Both the position numbers and the translations under genes were made by a program. A DNA stretch of 64,000 bases from Bradyrhizobium sp. CB1650 (GTDB taxonomy: Bacteria; Pseudomonadota; Alphaproteobacteria; Rhizobiales; Xanthobacteraceae). Within the stretch, counting starts at the first letter, position 1; every line of letters begins with the position of its first letter. Under the pieces are notes generated by a model. That model was not told the DNA's origin. It did no database searches and saw nothing but the letters and a program-made list of their open reading frames with translations. The DNA lies in contig NZ_CP121695.1 of assembly GCF_029761915.1 (NCBI RefSeq), forward strand, positions 62,001 through 126,000. Direction: 5' to 3'. This document shows, piece after piece, positions 42,884 to 52,102 of the stretch.

Positions 42884-44493
42884 GTCCCTTCCAGCGACTG
42901 CGACTGATCGCCCTCGCCATCATCCTGACCTGGGGATGGAAGCGCGCCCTCGTTGCGATGGCCGCCGGTGCGCTGTCGGTGCTGGCACTGGCACCGTTCA
43001 ACGCCTGGCCGGTGCTGTTCGTCACCTTCCCCGTGCTAGTCTGGCTGATCGACGGCGCGGGCGGCGGGCGGTTTGGCGGCGTCCCCGCCGCGGCGCTGAC
43101 CGGTTACTGGTTCGGACTCGGCTTTTTCGTTCCCGGTCTCTACTGGATCGGCTACGCCTTCTTCGTCGAGGCTGACGTCTTTGCCTGGCTGACGCCCTTC
43201 GCCGTGCTCGGCCTGCCGGCCTATCTTGCGATCTTCACGGCGATCGGATTCGCGCTGGCGCGACTGCTCTGGACCAAGGATGGCACGCGCGTGCTCGCGC
43301 TCGCCGCAAGCCTCACGGCCAGCGAGTGGCTGCGCGGGCACATGTTGACCGGTTTTCCCTGGAACGCGTTCGGCTATGCGTTGTCCGAGCCGCTGCCGCT
43401 GGCGCAGACGGCGTCGCTGATCGGCCTGTGGGGCATGACGTTCCTCACCGTTGCGATCTTCGCGAGCCCTACGGTGTTGATCGACCGCACGGCGGACCGC
43501 GGTGTGGCCTGGCGCGCGCCGGCCGCAGCGATCGCGCTGCTGGTCGTCATGGGCATCTTCGGCGCCATCCGCCTGTCGCTGCATCCGACCACGATGGTCG
43601 CCGGCGCCAAGCTGCGCCTGATGCAGCCAAACCTGCAGCAGGACGCGAAGTTCAACTACGCCGCCAAGGCGGAGGTGATGAAGAAATACCTGTCGCTGTC
43701 GGACCGTGCCTCGGGCCCGCAGTCGACCGGCGTGCGCGATGCCACCATCCTGATCTGGCCGGAATCGGCGTTTCCGTTCTTCCTGACGCGCGAAGCCGAC
43801 GCGATGGCTGAGATCGCCGATCTGCTGCCCAAGGGAACGGTGCTGATCACGGGATCGGTCCGTGCTCCTGACCTGCCGCCGGGCAAGCCGATCACGCGCG
43901 CCTACAATTCGATCTACGTGATCGACCACGACGGCAGCGTGCTCGCGGTGTACGACAAGCTGCACCTGGTACCGTTCGGAGAATTTCTTCCGTTCCAGGA
44001 CCTGATGGAGAAGCTTGGTTTCGAGCAACTGACGCGGGTGCGCGGCGGCTTCATTCCGGGCACGGTGCGGCATGCGCTGCCGGTGCCGGGCGCACCGCGT
44101 GCCCTGCCGCTGATCTGCTACGAAGCGATCTTTCCCGGCGACGTCGCGGCGCGCGACGAACGTCCCGGCTGGATCGTGAACCTCACCAATGACGGCTGGT
44201 TCGGCATCTCGACCGGTCCCTACCAGCATCTGGAGCAGGCGCGGATGCGCGCCATCGAACTCGGACTGCCGCTGGTCCGCTCCGCCAATACCGGCGTGTC
44301 GGCGGTGATCGACCCGGTGGGCCGAACCATTGCCAGGCTCGGACTCGGGATCGAAGGCATTTTGGATGCAAGCCTGCCCGCTGCGATCCCGCCGACTGTC
44401 TACGCGAGGGTTGGCGACATCCCCGCGGCCATGCTCGTCGCGCTGGCCGTGATCCTGGCGGTGCGGCGGCGCGTTGCCAAGCGGCACCCCTGA
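42880..44493 (+). CDS. lnt: Apolipoprotein N-acyltransferase
   Basis: A 537-residue inner-membrane enzyme with about six N-terminal hydrophobic segments, then a nitrilase-like periplasmic domain and a final membrane span. The catalytic triad is visible: Glu in WPESAFPFF, Lys in YDKLHLVPFGEFLP and Cys in LICYEAIFPG. Lnt adds the third acyl chain to lipoproteins. The GTG start overlaps the corC-type stop (GTGA). Confidence 0.95.
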   Translation: MSPFQRLRLIALAIILTWGWKRALVAMAAGALSVLALAPFNAWPVLFVTFPVLVWLIDGAGGGRFGGVPAAALTGYWFGLGFFVPGLYWIGYAFFVEADVFAWLTPFAVLGLPAYLAIFTAIGFALARLLWTKDGTRVLALAASLTASEWLRGHMLTGFPWNAFGYALSEPLPLAQTASLIGLWGMTFLTVAIFASPTVLIDRTADRGVAWRAPAAAIALLVVMGIFGAIRLSLHPTTMVAGAKLRLMQPNLQQDAKFNYAAKAEVMKKYLSLSDRASGPQSTGVRDATILIWPESAFPFFLTREADAMAEIADLLPKGTVLITGSVRAPDLPPGKPITRAYNSIYVIDHDGSVLAVYDKLHLVPFGEFLPFQDLMEKLGFEQLTRVRGGFIPGTVRHALPVPGAPRALPLICYEAIFPGDVAARDERPGWIVNLTNDGWFGISTGPYQHLEQARMRAIELGLPLVRSANTGVSAVIDPVGRTIARLGLGIEGILDASLPAAIPPTVYARVGDIPAAMLVALAVILAVRRRVAKRHP

Positions 44494-44526
44494 TCGCACA
44501 GTGCTCGGCGAGGTGTCCGGAAACCT

Positions 44527-44553
44527 TTGACAACCGTAGTCCCACGGTTGACA
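44527..44553. promoter_or_regulatory. Dyad with repeated TTGACA, upstream of the XRE gene
   Basis: CAACCGT (44531 to 44537) and ACGGTTG (44544 to 44550) form an inverted repeat in which TTGACA occurs twice (44527 and 44548). It could be an operator for the XRE regulator, or a -35 region, or the end of the lnt message. No T-run follows, which speaks against an intrinsic terminator. Confidence 0.35.
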
Positions 44554-44714
44554 GACCGCTCACGGCCTCCGCATTCTGACCTCGCTGCAGCAAGACGGCG
44601 GTGCATTGCTAAATTTCTCCGCAATGTTTCCCCATTCAGAGTGAAGTTTGATGTCGCTGTCACCTGAGGCAATACTTCCATTGCGCCAACGGTGGTGTTT
44701 GGAGGGCTGAGGAA

Positions 44715-45128
44715 ATGTCGAAAGCGCCCAACCCTGTTGACAAATATGTCGGCAGTCGCGTGCGTATGCGCCGCATCATGTTGGGCATGAGCCAGGAGAA
44801 GCTCGGCGAAGCTTTGGGCCTGACCTTCCAGCAGATCCAGAAATACGAGAAGGGCACCAACCGGGTCGGCGCGAGCCGGATCCAGCAGATTGCCGAGATT
44901 CTCCAGGTGCCGGTGTCGTTCCTGTTCGAGGGCGGACCGAGCGGCACGCCGGGCCCGGACGGCTTCAGCGAAGGCGCCTCGCCGTCCTATGTCTCCGATT
45001 TCCTCGCAACCTCGGAAGGGCTCGCTCTGACCAAGGCGTTCACCCGAATCGGCGATTCGAAGCTGCGCCGCTCCATCGTCGATCTCGTCGAGCAGATCGC
45101 CGCCCGCGAAGGCCCGGACAAGCGCTGA
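44715..45128 (+). CDS. XRE-family transcriptional regulator
   Basis: A 137-residue DNA-binding protein. The helix-turn-helix lies at residues about 14 to 70 (RVRMRRIMLGMSQEKLGEAL, TFQQIQKYEKGTNRVGASRI). The C-terminal half (SDFLATSEGLALTKAFTRIG) is of the kind seen in a widespread alphaproteobacterial XRE group. GAGGAA precedes the ATG. It is monocistronic or leads into the peptidase gene. The target is unknown. Confidence 0.9.
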   Translation: MSKAPNPVDKYVGSRVRMRRIMLGMSQEKLGEALGLTFQQIQKYEKGTNRVGASRIQQIAEILQVPVSFLFEGGPSGTPGPDGFSEGASPSYVSDFLATSEGLALTKAFTRIGDSKLRRSIVDLVEQIAAREGPDKR

Positions 45129-45246
45129 CGCGCCACCTCATTCCGATTTGAGACTGCGCCAAATCTGGCCTATGTCGTCATTCGCGGGCGCGCGCATCGA
45201 GCGTGCCCCTTTCGATGACCCAGCTTCCCAAGATACAGGCGCGTCC

Positions 45247-46377
45247 ATGGTGACCAGATCCAATCCGTTCGATTCCGCGACCATTCTCGATGGCATCCGC
45301 CGCTGGGTGGAGATCGAGACGCCGACGGACACGCCTGAACAGGTCAACAAGCTGGTGTCCCTGGTTGCGGATCACTATCGCGACCTGCCGGCAACGATCG
45401 AACGCGTTGCCGGCGTCGATGGCTGCGGCGATCACCTCATCATCCGCTCGGCGTGGGGCCAGGAACGGCCGGGCATCCTGGTGCTCAGTCATCTCGATAC
45501 CGTCCACCCCATGGGATTCATCGAGCGACTGCCCTTCAAAGTGGAGGGCGACAGCGCGTTCGGTCCCGGCATCTACGACATGAAGGGCGGCGCCTACATC
45601 GCCCATCACGCCTTTCGCGTGCTGTGCGCCACGGCGGATCGCTCGCCGCTCGGCATCACCCACATGTTCACCTCCGACGAGGAGATCGGCAGCCCCACCT
45701 CGCGCGCGCTGATCGAGCAGGAAGGGCGCAAGGCCAAATACGTGCTGGTGACGGAGCCCGCGCGCGACGGCGGCAAGATCGTCACCGGACGCAAGGGCGT
45801 CGGGCGGTTCGAAGTCTTCATCAAGGGCGTGCCCGCACATGCCGGCACGCGGCCGGAAGACGGACGCAGCGCCATCCGCGAGCTCGCCAATGTCATTCAG
45901 GCGCTGGAGGGAATGAACGACCTGAAGCGCGGCGTCACCGTCAATGTCGGTGTGGTGCGCGGCGGCACGCGTCCCAACGTGACGCCGGAAGAGGCCTACG
46001 CCGAAGTCGATCTGCGTGTCCCCAGCTTCACCGATGCAGAGGAATTCGTCGGCAGGATCCTCGGGCTAAAATCCAGGACCGAAGGCGTCACCGTCAAAGT
46101 CACGGGCGAGCTCAACCGTCCACCTTACGAGAAGAGCAATTCGGGCGCCGCGCTGTTCGAGCACACGAGGACGCTCGCTGCCGAGCTCGGCTTCGATCTG
46201 ATCGACGTCCATACCGGCGGCGGCTCCGACGGCAATTTCACCGCCGCGCATACCGGCACGCTCGACGGGCTCGGCGTCGACGGCAAGGGCGCACACACCC
46301 ATTTCGAGCAGCTCTACGTCTCCTCGCTCGAGCCGCGCGCACGGCTGCTCTATCGCCTTTATCAGACGCTGCGATGA
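45247..46377 (+). CDS. M20-family metallopeptidase (carboxypeptidase G2-like)
   Basis: A 376-residue two-domain amidohydrolase. Metal ligands are visible in LSHLDTVHPMG, PGIYDMKGGAYIAHHA, SDEEIGSPTS and a late HTGGGSDGNF region. A dimerisation domain sits in the middle (VGRFEVFIKGVPAHAGTRPE). Substrates in this group range from folate derivatives to peptides. The TGA overlaps the trmB ATG. In other rhizobia I recall metK between the XRE gene and trmB; here this peptidase stands in that place. Confidence 0.9.
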   Translation: MVTRSNPFDSATILDGIRRWVEIETPTDTPEQVNKLVSLVADHYRDLPATIERVAGVDGCGDHLIIRSAWGQERPGILVLSHLDTVHPMGFIERLPFKVEGDSAFGPGIYDMKGGAYIAHHAFRVLCATADRSPLGITHMFTSDEEIGSPTSRALIEQEGRKAKYVLVTEPARDGGKIVTGRKGVGRFEVFIKGVPAHAGTRPEDGRSAIRELANVIQALEGMNDLKRGVTVNVGVVRGGTRPNVTPEEAYAEVDLRVPSFTDAEEFVGRILGLKSRTEGVTVKVTGELNRPPYEKSNSGAALFEHTRTLAAELGFDLIDVHTGGGSDGNFTAAHTGTLDGLGVDGKGAHTHFEQLYVSSLEPRARLLYRLYQTLR

Positions 46378-47087
46378 ACGACGAAAAGCCGCACCCGCGC
46401 CGCACTGAAGACAACGAGCGCGCCTTCTTCGGACGCCGCAAGGGTCACAAGCTCAGGCAGCACCAGGCCGACCTCGTCGACAATTTGCTGCCGCACCTGG
46501 CGCTCGACATCGCGCACGAGGCGCCCGCGGATGTCCGCGAGACGTTCGATCCGGCCGCGAGCGAGCTCAGGCTCGAGATCGGCTTTGGCGGCGGCGAGCA
46601 TCTTGCGGCCGAGGCGCAGAACTTTCCCACGACCGGCTTCATCGGCTGCGAGCCCTATGTCAACGGCATGGCCAAGGTCCTCGCGCAGATCGAGGCCGGC
46701 AACATCGGCAATATCCGCCTGTTCGCAGGCGATGCCGCCGAGCTGCTCGCCTGGCTGCCGCAAGCATCGCTGTCGCGGATCGACCTCATCCATCCCGATC
46801 CCTGGCCGAAGCGACGGCACTGGAAGCGGCGCTTCGTCCAGGACAAGACCATCGCGGCGATGGCGCGCGTGCTGAAGACGGGTGGAGAATTCCGTTTCGT
46901 CTCCGACATCGACGACTACTGCGCCTGGACGCTGTCGCACCTCGCACGCTCGCCGGATTTCAAATGGCTTGCAGAGCGCGCCGATGATTTCCGCCTGCCC
47001 TGGGCCGGTTACACCATGACGCGCTACGGCAGGAAGGCCGCACGCGAGGGACGCAAGGCGGCGTATCTGCGGTTTCGCAGGCTCTAG
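46374..47087 (+). CDS. trmB: tRNA (guanine-N7-)-methyltransferase
   Basis: A 237-residue SAM-dependent enzyme that makes m7G46 in tRNA. Visible are LEIGFGGGEHL (SAM loop), IGCEPYVNGMAKVL, and the signature LIHPDPWPKRRHWKRRF. The ATG overlaps the peptidase stop, so they are coupled. It ends the tRNA-modification cluster. Confidence 0.95.
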   Translation: MNDEKPHPRRTEDNERAFFGRRKGHKLRQHQADLVDNLLPHLALDIAHEAPADVRETFDPAASELRLEIGFGGGEHLAAEAQNFPTTGFIGCEPYVNGMAKVLAQIEAGNIGNIRLFAGDAAELLAWLPQASLSRIDLIHPDPWPKRRHWKRRFVQDKTIAAMARVLKTGGEFRFVSDIDDYCAWTLSHLARSPDFKWLAERADDFRLPWAGYTMTRYGRKAAREGRKAAYLRFRRL

Positions 47088-47226
47088 GCTCAGGACCTCG
47101 CCGTGTGAAGCGACGCCGTCGGCGATGCTTTCTTGCTTTCCGGCGCGCGGCCGCGCCGGATTGAGCCGCATCTTCAGCCGCGCCACGGCGTCCCGAGCCT
47201 AGCCGCTGATTGTCCGGTCAGCCGCC

Positions 47227-47622
47227 TCAGGCGTTCGCTGCCGGGTTCATCCATACGATCTCCCAAACATAGCCGTCCGGGTCTTCGATGTGACGGTTGT
47301 ACATGAAGCCGAGATCCTGCGCCGGGTTGGGATCCGCGCGACCACCTGCCGCTGCTCCGCGAGACACTGTTGCATCGACGGCTTCGCGATCAACGACCGT
47401 GAGGGCGAACATCGCGTGGCTGTCGCGCCGCGCGTCGCCGATCGGGCGTTTGGTGAATTCGCGATAGTGATCGTGGGTGAGCAGCATCACGCCGATCGCG
47501 TCGGAGAACATCAGCGAGGTCGAGGTTTCGCCGGAAAACTGGGCGTTCACGGTGCCACCAAGCGCCACGTAAAACGCTGTCGACGCGGCGAGGTCTCGCG
47601 CGGGCAGGTTCACGAAAATCAT
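47227..47622 (-). CDS. VOC-family (glyoxalase/bleomycin-resistance-fold) protein
   Basis: A 131-residue single VOC unit with MIFVNLPARDLAASTAFYVA, DAIGVMLLTHDHYREF and IEDPDGYVWEIVWMNP, the last holding the usual metal-ligand Glu. Proteins of this group bind or convert small electrophiles or aromatics. It is divergent from a MarR regulator with a palindromic operator between them, so it is probably under MarR control. A GTG two codons upstream (47628), with GGAAAG before it, could be the real start. Confidence 0.88.
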   Translation of the reverse strand: MIFVNLPARDLAASTAFYVALGGTVNAQFSGETSTSLMFSDAIGVMLLTHDHYREFTKRPIGDARRDSHAMFALTVVDREAVDATVSRGAAAGGRADPNPAQDLGFMYNRHIEDPDGYVWEIVWMNPAANA

Positions 47623-47702
47623 CTTCGACACTATCTTTATCTTTCCTTCTAAATCGTCTTGAGGCCGGGCTAAGAAAACGCCCACCCAGCCGTAGCTCAA
47701 AT

Positions 47703-47722
47703 GTATCTTGATATCAAGATAC
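47703..47722. promoter_or_regulatory. Perfect 20-base palindrome, candidate MarR operator
   Basis: GTATCTTGATATCAAGATAC reads identically on both strands. It lies between the divergent VOC and MarR genes, about 16 bases before the MarR ATG. A TTTATCGAAAGATAAA stretch, partly symmetrical, follows it. The size and symmetry fit an operator for a MarR dimer, so autorepression and control of the VOC gene are likely. Confidence 0.7.
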
Positions 47723-47737
47723 TTTATCGAAAGATAA

Positions 47738-48226
47738 ATGACGATGGATCGTGCCGAGGTCGCCTCTCAACAATGGGCTCGCGAACGCCCCGATCTTCCG
47801 ACGTTGCCCGTAGAAACCATCGGTCGTCTGCTTGACGCCGCAGCGCGGGTCATACGCGATCACATGAACCCGTTGCTCGCAGAAGCCGGGCTGCAAGTTG
47901 GCGAGTTTGATGTCCTCACGCCGCTCAGGCGCTCCGGTGAGCCCTACACGCTCTCACCAACGCAGCTTTACGAATCGGCAATGATCTCTTCTGGCGGCAT
48001 GACCAACCGCCTGGATCGCCTAGAGCGCGCCGGGTTGGTCGAACGACGACCTGATCCCAACGACCGACGTGGCAGGCAAATTGCGCTGACGACTGCGGGT
48101 AAGCGCGCGATAGACAATCTGATCGGCCCAATGGTGGCGCTGGAGGAGCAATTGATCTCCGTGCTGACACCGGCGGAGCAGAAGACGCTCAACGCCCTGC
48201 TCAAAAAGCTGCTGACCGGCCTCTAG
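47738..48226 (+). CDS. MarR-family transcriptional regulator
   Basis: A 162-residue winged-helix protein: LQVGEFDVLTPLRRSGEPYT, then the recognition region YESAMISSGGMTNRLDRLER and the wing RRPDPNDRRGRQIALT. MarR proteins usually repress a neighbouring detoxification gene and release it on binding a small phenolic or quinone. The palindrome at 47703 to 47722 and the divergent VOC gene fit that scheme. A short variant with its ATG at 47744 is possible. Confidence 0.93.
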   Translation: MTMDRAEVASQQWARERPDLPTLPVETIGRLLDAAARVIRDHMNPLLAEAGLQVGEFDVLTPLRRSGEPYTLSPTQLYESAMISSGGMTNRLDRLERAGLVERRPDPNDRRGRQIALTTAGKRAIDNLIGPMVALEEQLISVLTPAEQKTLNALLKKLLTGL

Positions 48227-48279
48227 GTCGTTGCGGCACTTCAGCAGTGCCCTCCACGCTTGAGCAATGAGACCTGACT

Positions 48280-49362
48280 CTAGATCGTCTGCCGGTTGCG
48301 CCAGAAAGTCGCGACGCGCTCGGCGGTCGAGGGCATCAGGCGCGTGAAGTTGATGCGGGCCGCTTCGATGTCGGCATCGGCCGGCGTCCGGTGCGGGCCG
48401 TACCACAGCAGGATGAGCGCGCGCACCGTCGGCCAACCGAGATTCAAGACACGGCCGAGGATCAGAATCGGATCGTAGCGATCGCCTGCGATCAGGCGAT
48501 CGAGGCTCGCGAGCCGAATGCCGGACATCGCGGAGAGTGCGGCGATCGACTCCTCGTATTTGAGCGCCTTGGCGAAGCCGAGCAGCGCGCTTTCGCCGAG
48601 ATGGCCATCGCGATGCAGGCCGAGCACGGTGCGCTGCGCGTCCGAGAAGTCGCGCCGCGGGCCGGGCGGCAACGCGGCCTCCTCGATCGCAGCCATGGCG
48701 CGCTTGATCTCGACCTGGCGAACCGGATTGACCACGCTGGACAGGCGGCGGCGAATGACGTCCAGCGTACCGTCGAGAAGCTCCTTCAGATGATCGCCGG
48801 AGAGATCCGCGCGCTGACCGAGCTTGAGCGTCAGCACGCCGTCCTGCGAGGCGCGCTTGATCAGCTCGGAGTAGGCGCCCGGCGAGAATACCGCGCCGGC
48901 ATTGCCGGCGGCGCGACGCACCACGTCGCGATCGCCGCGCTCGACCAGCACGTCGGTGATGTCCGTCGACAATGTCGGCCGCTCCGTTATCGCGAGCAGG
49001 TGGCCCTGCCCCTTCAGCCGTGCGATCTCGATCAGCGCGGCTTCGTCGAGCACGGGCGAGCTGCGTAGCACGGGACCGGCCACCATGATCTCGTTCTCGC
49101 GGGCGAGCTGCCCCACCAGATGGCGCGGTGCATTGCTCAGTCGCGAGAAGCGCTCGGCGAGATCGACGCGCGAGGCAAGTTCGGCGTGGGGGACGAGGTC
49201 GATCAAGAGATCGTCGAACAGCGCAACGAGATCGGGACTGAGTTTTGCGGGATCCTGGAAGAACAATTCGGCGATGGCGCGCGCCACCTCGCCGCGACGC
49301 CGCGGATCGCCGCGTCTGACGATATCGTCCAGTCCGGGAATGAGCGACGTGGCAACGGTCAT
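48280..49362 (-). CDS. DUF2336-containing protein
   Basis: A 360-residue helical protein made of repeated helix pairs (HEAT-like), including LVALFDDLLIDLVPHAELAS, LAERFSRLSNAPRHLVGQLA and DVLVERGDRDVVRRAAGNAG. DUF2336 proteins are common in alphaproteobacteria; their function is not settled. The ATG at 49362 fits the opening MTVATSLIPGLDDIV; a 37-residue longer form is possible but of poor composition. It is divergent from the rimP operon. Confidence 0.85.
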   Translation of the reverse strand: MTVATSLIPGLDDIVRRGDPRRRGEVARAIAELFFQDPAKLSPDLVALFDDLLIDLVPHAELASRVDLAERFSRLSNAPRHLVGQLARENEIMVAGPVLRSSPVLDEAALIEIARLKGQGHLLAITERPTLSTDITDVLVERGDRDVVRRAAGNAGAVFSPGAYSELIKRASQDGVLTLKLGQRADLSGDHLKELLDGTLDVIRRRLSSVVNPVRQVEIKRAMAAIEEAALPPGPRRDFSDAQRTVLGLHRDGHLGESALLGFAKALKYEESIAALSAMSGIRLASLDRLIAGDRYDPILILGRVLNLGWPTVRALILLWYGPHRTPADADIEAARINFTRLMPSTAERVATFWRNRQTI

Positions 49363-49511
49363 GAAACGCAACTCGGATCGGGCACGCCGCGGGCGCGCCT
49401 TTGGCTCAAGCCGCCCCACAGCCGGGAAATCTAGGCCAGCCAGATGAACGAAGCGTTGCTCGGGAGCAGGCAAATCGGCCGCAAAAAGCCCGCTGCCGGC
49501 TCCGATGGGCC

Positions 49512-49540
49512 TTGTCCGGGAGGGTGGAAAGCGCTATATC
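49512..49540 (+). promoter_or_regulatory. Candidate promoter of the rimP-nusA-infB operon
   Basis: TTGTCC at 49512 to 49517 and TATATC at 49535 to 49540, spacer 17 bases, a good housekeeping-sigma match. Transcription would start near 49547, about 30 bases before the leader terminator. Confidence 0.6.
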
Positions 49541-49577
49541 AGCGGCAACTTAATCTTCTCATACGATCCGCGTAGTG

Positions 49578-49608
49578 AGAGTGGGCCCGAAAGGACCCGC
49601 TCTTTTTT
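49578..49608 (+). terminator. Intrinsic terminator in the rimP leader, possible attenuator
   Basis: AGAGTGGG, mismatch, CC; loop GAAA; GG, mismatch, CCCGCTCT, then further T residues. It lies between the candidate promoter and rimP (ATG 49734), so full-length transcripts must read through it. A short RNA of about 60 bases would result otherwise. Control by NusA or by another antitermination factor is plausible. Confidence 0.7.
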
Positions 49609-49733
49609 ATTACCTGAACGCGGCTTGGCGGGAGAAGTGCGGCCCGACGGCTAGTCGGGACCGAAGGAAGTACCGAAGCAGCCACTGAAGCGTTGTAACC
49701 AAGCCTTAACCATCGAGCGCCTTGACCGAAGAC

Positions 49734-50489
49734 ATGACCGAACCGAGCACTGGTTCCCCGGATGCCGAGTTGCTTGCTGAGCCGCGGCTTGTGGTCGAGC
49801 CGGGCGTGGCGGCACGGGTGTCGGCGATCGCCAGCCCGGTGCTCGAAGGCATGGGCTACCGGCTGGTGCGGATCCGCATTTCCGGCGAGGCCGGCTGCAC
49901 CGTGCAGATCATGGCCGAGCGTCCCGACGGCTCGATGCAGCTCGAGGATTGCGAAGCGATCTCGCGGGCGCTGTCGCCCGTGCTCGACGTCGCCGACCCC
50001 ATCGATCGCGCCTACCGGCTGGAAATCTCCTCGCCCGGAATCGACCGGCCGCTGGTGCGGCGCTCCGATTTCGAACGGTATTCGGGACACCTCGTCAAGA
50101 TCGAGATGGCGGTCGCCCATGAAGGACGCAAACGGTTCCGCGGCACGCTCGCCGGGGTCGAAGGCGACCGGGTGCGGGTGAAGCGCGACGACGTCAAAGC
50201 CGGCGACGAGGCCGAGGTTCTCCTGGTGATGGAGGATATTGGCGATGCGCGGCTGGTGCTGACCGATGAGCTGATCGCGGAATCGATGCGCCGCGGCAAG
50301 GCCGAGGCACGCGAGATGCGGCGCAATCTCGGACTTGAGCCGCCGCAGGCCCCGCACGCCAAGATCAGCGAGAAGACGACGAAGAATACCAAGCCGAAGA
50401 AAAAGCCGGCACCGAAGAACACCAAGCAACATCGCCTTGCCGCCGAACGCGCGCGGCGCGGCGAAATCGAGCCTGACGAAGGAGACTAG
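49734..50489 (+). CDS. rimP: Ribosome maturation factor RimP
   Basis: A 251-residue protein. The N-terminal domain has [18 protein letters not shown] and [16 protein letters not shown], and the junction has [14 protein letters not shown], all standard for RimP, which helps 30S subunit assembly. A Lys-rich tail of about 60 residues ([19 protein letters not shown]) is added after the folded part, longer than in E. coli. The ATG at 49734 was preferred over TTG 49722. nusA follows within three bases. Confidence 0.95.
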   Translation: MTEPSTGSPDAELLAEPRLVVEPGVAARVSAIASPVLEGMGYRLVRIRISGEAGCTVQIMAERPDGSMQLEDCEAISRALSPVLDVADPIDRAYRLEISSPGIDRPLVRRSDFERYSGHLVKIEMAVAHEGRKRFRGTLAGVEGDRVRVKRDDVKAGDEAEVLLVMEDIGDARLVLTDELIAESMRRGKAEAREMRRNLGLEPPQAPHAKISEKTTKNTKPKKKPAPKNTKQHRLAAERARRGEIEPDEGD

Positions 50490-50491
50490 CC

Positions 50492-52102
50492 ATGGCAGTC
50501 AGCGCCAATCGTTTAGAACTGCTCCAGATCGCCGACGCGGTTGCGCGCGAGAAATCGATCGACCGCGGCATCGTCATCGCCGCGATGGAGGACGCCATCG
50601 CCAAGGCGGCGCGCGCCCGTTACGGCAGCGAGACTGACGTTCACGCCGAGATCGACCCGAAGAAGGGCGAGCTCCGCCTGTCGCGCCACATGCTGGTCGT
50701 CGACAAGGTCGAAAATCATTCCAACCAGATTTCGCTGACGGACGCGCAGCGCGCCAATCCCGGCGCCCAGGTCGGCGACACCATCGCCGACACCCTGCCG
50801 CCGCTCGAATACGGCCGTATCGCCGCGCAGTCGGCAAAGCAGGTGATCGTGCAGAAGGTGCGCGAGGCCGAGCGTGACCGGCAGTACCAGGAATTCAAGG
50901 ACCGCATCGGCGACATCGTCAACGGCGTCGTCAAGCGCGTCGAATACGGCAGCGTGATCGTCGATCTCGGCCGTGGCGAAGCCATCATCCGCCGCGACGA
51001 GATGTTGCCGCGCGAAGTGTTCCGCAACGGCGACCGCGTCCGCGCCTACATTTTCGACGTGCGTCGCGAGACCCGCGGCCCGCAAATCTTCCTGTCGCGC
51101 ACCCATCCGCAGTTCATGGCAAAACTGTTCGCGCAGGAAGTACCGGAAATCTATGACGGCATCGTCGAGATCAAGGCGGTCGCCCGCGATCCCGGCTCGC
51201 GCGCGAAAATCGGTGTGATTTCCCGCGATTCCTCGGTCGATCCGGTCGGCGCCTGCGTCGGCATGCGCGGCTCGCGCGTGCAGGCGGTGGTGAACGAGCT
51301 GCAGGGCGAGAAGATCGACATCATTCCATGGTCGCCCGACATCGCGACCTTCGTGGTCAACGCGCTGGCACCGGCTGAAGTGTCCAAGGTCGTCATCGAC
51401 GAGGACCGCGAGCGCATCGAGGTCGTGGTTCCCGACACCAACAACCAGCTTTCGCTGGCGATCGGCCGCCGCGGCCAGAACGTCCGCCTCGCCTCCCAGC
51501 TCACCGGCTGGGACATCGACATCCTGACCGAGCAGGAGGAATCGGAGCGCCGCCAGGCCGACTTCGAGAACTCCACCCGCGTCTTCATGGAGTCGCTCAA
51601 CGTCGACGAGGTCGTCGGCCAGTTGCTGGCGTCCGAAGGCTTCACCTCGGTCGAGGAACTCGCGATGGTGGACGTCAAGGAACTCGCCAGCATCGAAGGT
51701 TTCGACGAGGAGACCGCACAGGAACTCCAGAGCCGCGCCCGCGAATATCTGGAGCAGCAGGAAGCCGAGCTCGAAGCCCGGCGCAAGGAACTCGGCGTCG
51801 AGGACGCGCTCAAGGACGTACCTGGCGTGACCTCGAAGATGCTGGTGAAGTTCGGCGAGAACGACATCAAGACGGTGGAAGACCTCGCCGGCTGCGCCAC
51901 TGACGACCTGGTTGGCTGGACCGAGCGCAAGGAGGGCGGCGAGTCGACCAAATACGCCGGCGCGCTCGACGGCATCGACATCTCCCGTGACGATGCCGAG
52001 GCCATGATCATGCAGGCGCGCGTCAAGGCCGGCTGGATCACCGAGGCCGACCTCGCCAAGCCTTCGGAAGAGGCTGAGGCGACCGAAGATCAGCCGGCCT
52101 AA
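50492..52102 (+). CDS. nusA: Transcription termination/antitermination factor NusA
   Basis: A 536-residue protein with the full domain order: N-terminal RNA-polymerase-binding domain (residues 1 to about 130), S1 (about 135 to 200, GDIVNGVVKRVEYGSVIVDL), KH1 (DPVGACVGMRGSRVQAVVNE) and KH2 (LAIGRRGQNVRLASQL), and C-terminal helix-hairpin-helix repeats (VVGQLLASEGFTSVEELAMV). AAGGAG precedes the ATG. It binds RNA polymerase and controls pausing and termination, including possibly that of its own leader. Confidence 0.97.
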   Translation: MAVSANRLELLQIADAVAREKSIDRGIVIAAMEDAIAKAARARYGSETDVHAEIDPKKGELRLSRHMLVVDKVENHSNQISLTDAQRANPGAQVGDTIADTLPPLEYGRIAAQSAKQVIVQKVREAERDRQYQEFKDRIGDIVNGVVKRVEYGSVIVDLGRGEAIIRRDEMLPREVFRNGDRVRAYIFDVRRETRGPQIFLSRTHPQFMAKLFAQEVPEIYDGIVEIKAVARDPGSRAKIGVISRDSSVDPVGACVGMRGSRVQAVVNELQGEKIDIIPWSPDIATFVVNALAPAEVSKVVIDEDRERIEVVVPDTNNQLSLAIGRRGQNVRLASQLTGWDIDILTEQEESERRQADFENSTRVFMESLNVDEVVGQLLASEGFTSVEELAMVDVKELASIEGFDEETAQELQSRAREYLEQQEAELEARRKELGVEDALKDVPGVTSKMLVKFGENDIKTVEDLAGCATDDLVGWTERKEGGESTKYAGALDGIDISRDDAEAMIMQARVKAGWITEADLAKPSEEAEATEDQPA

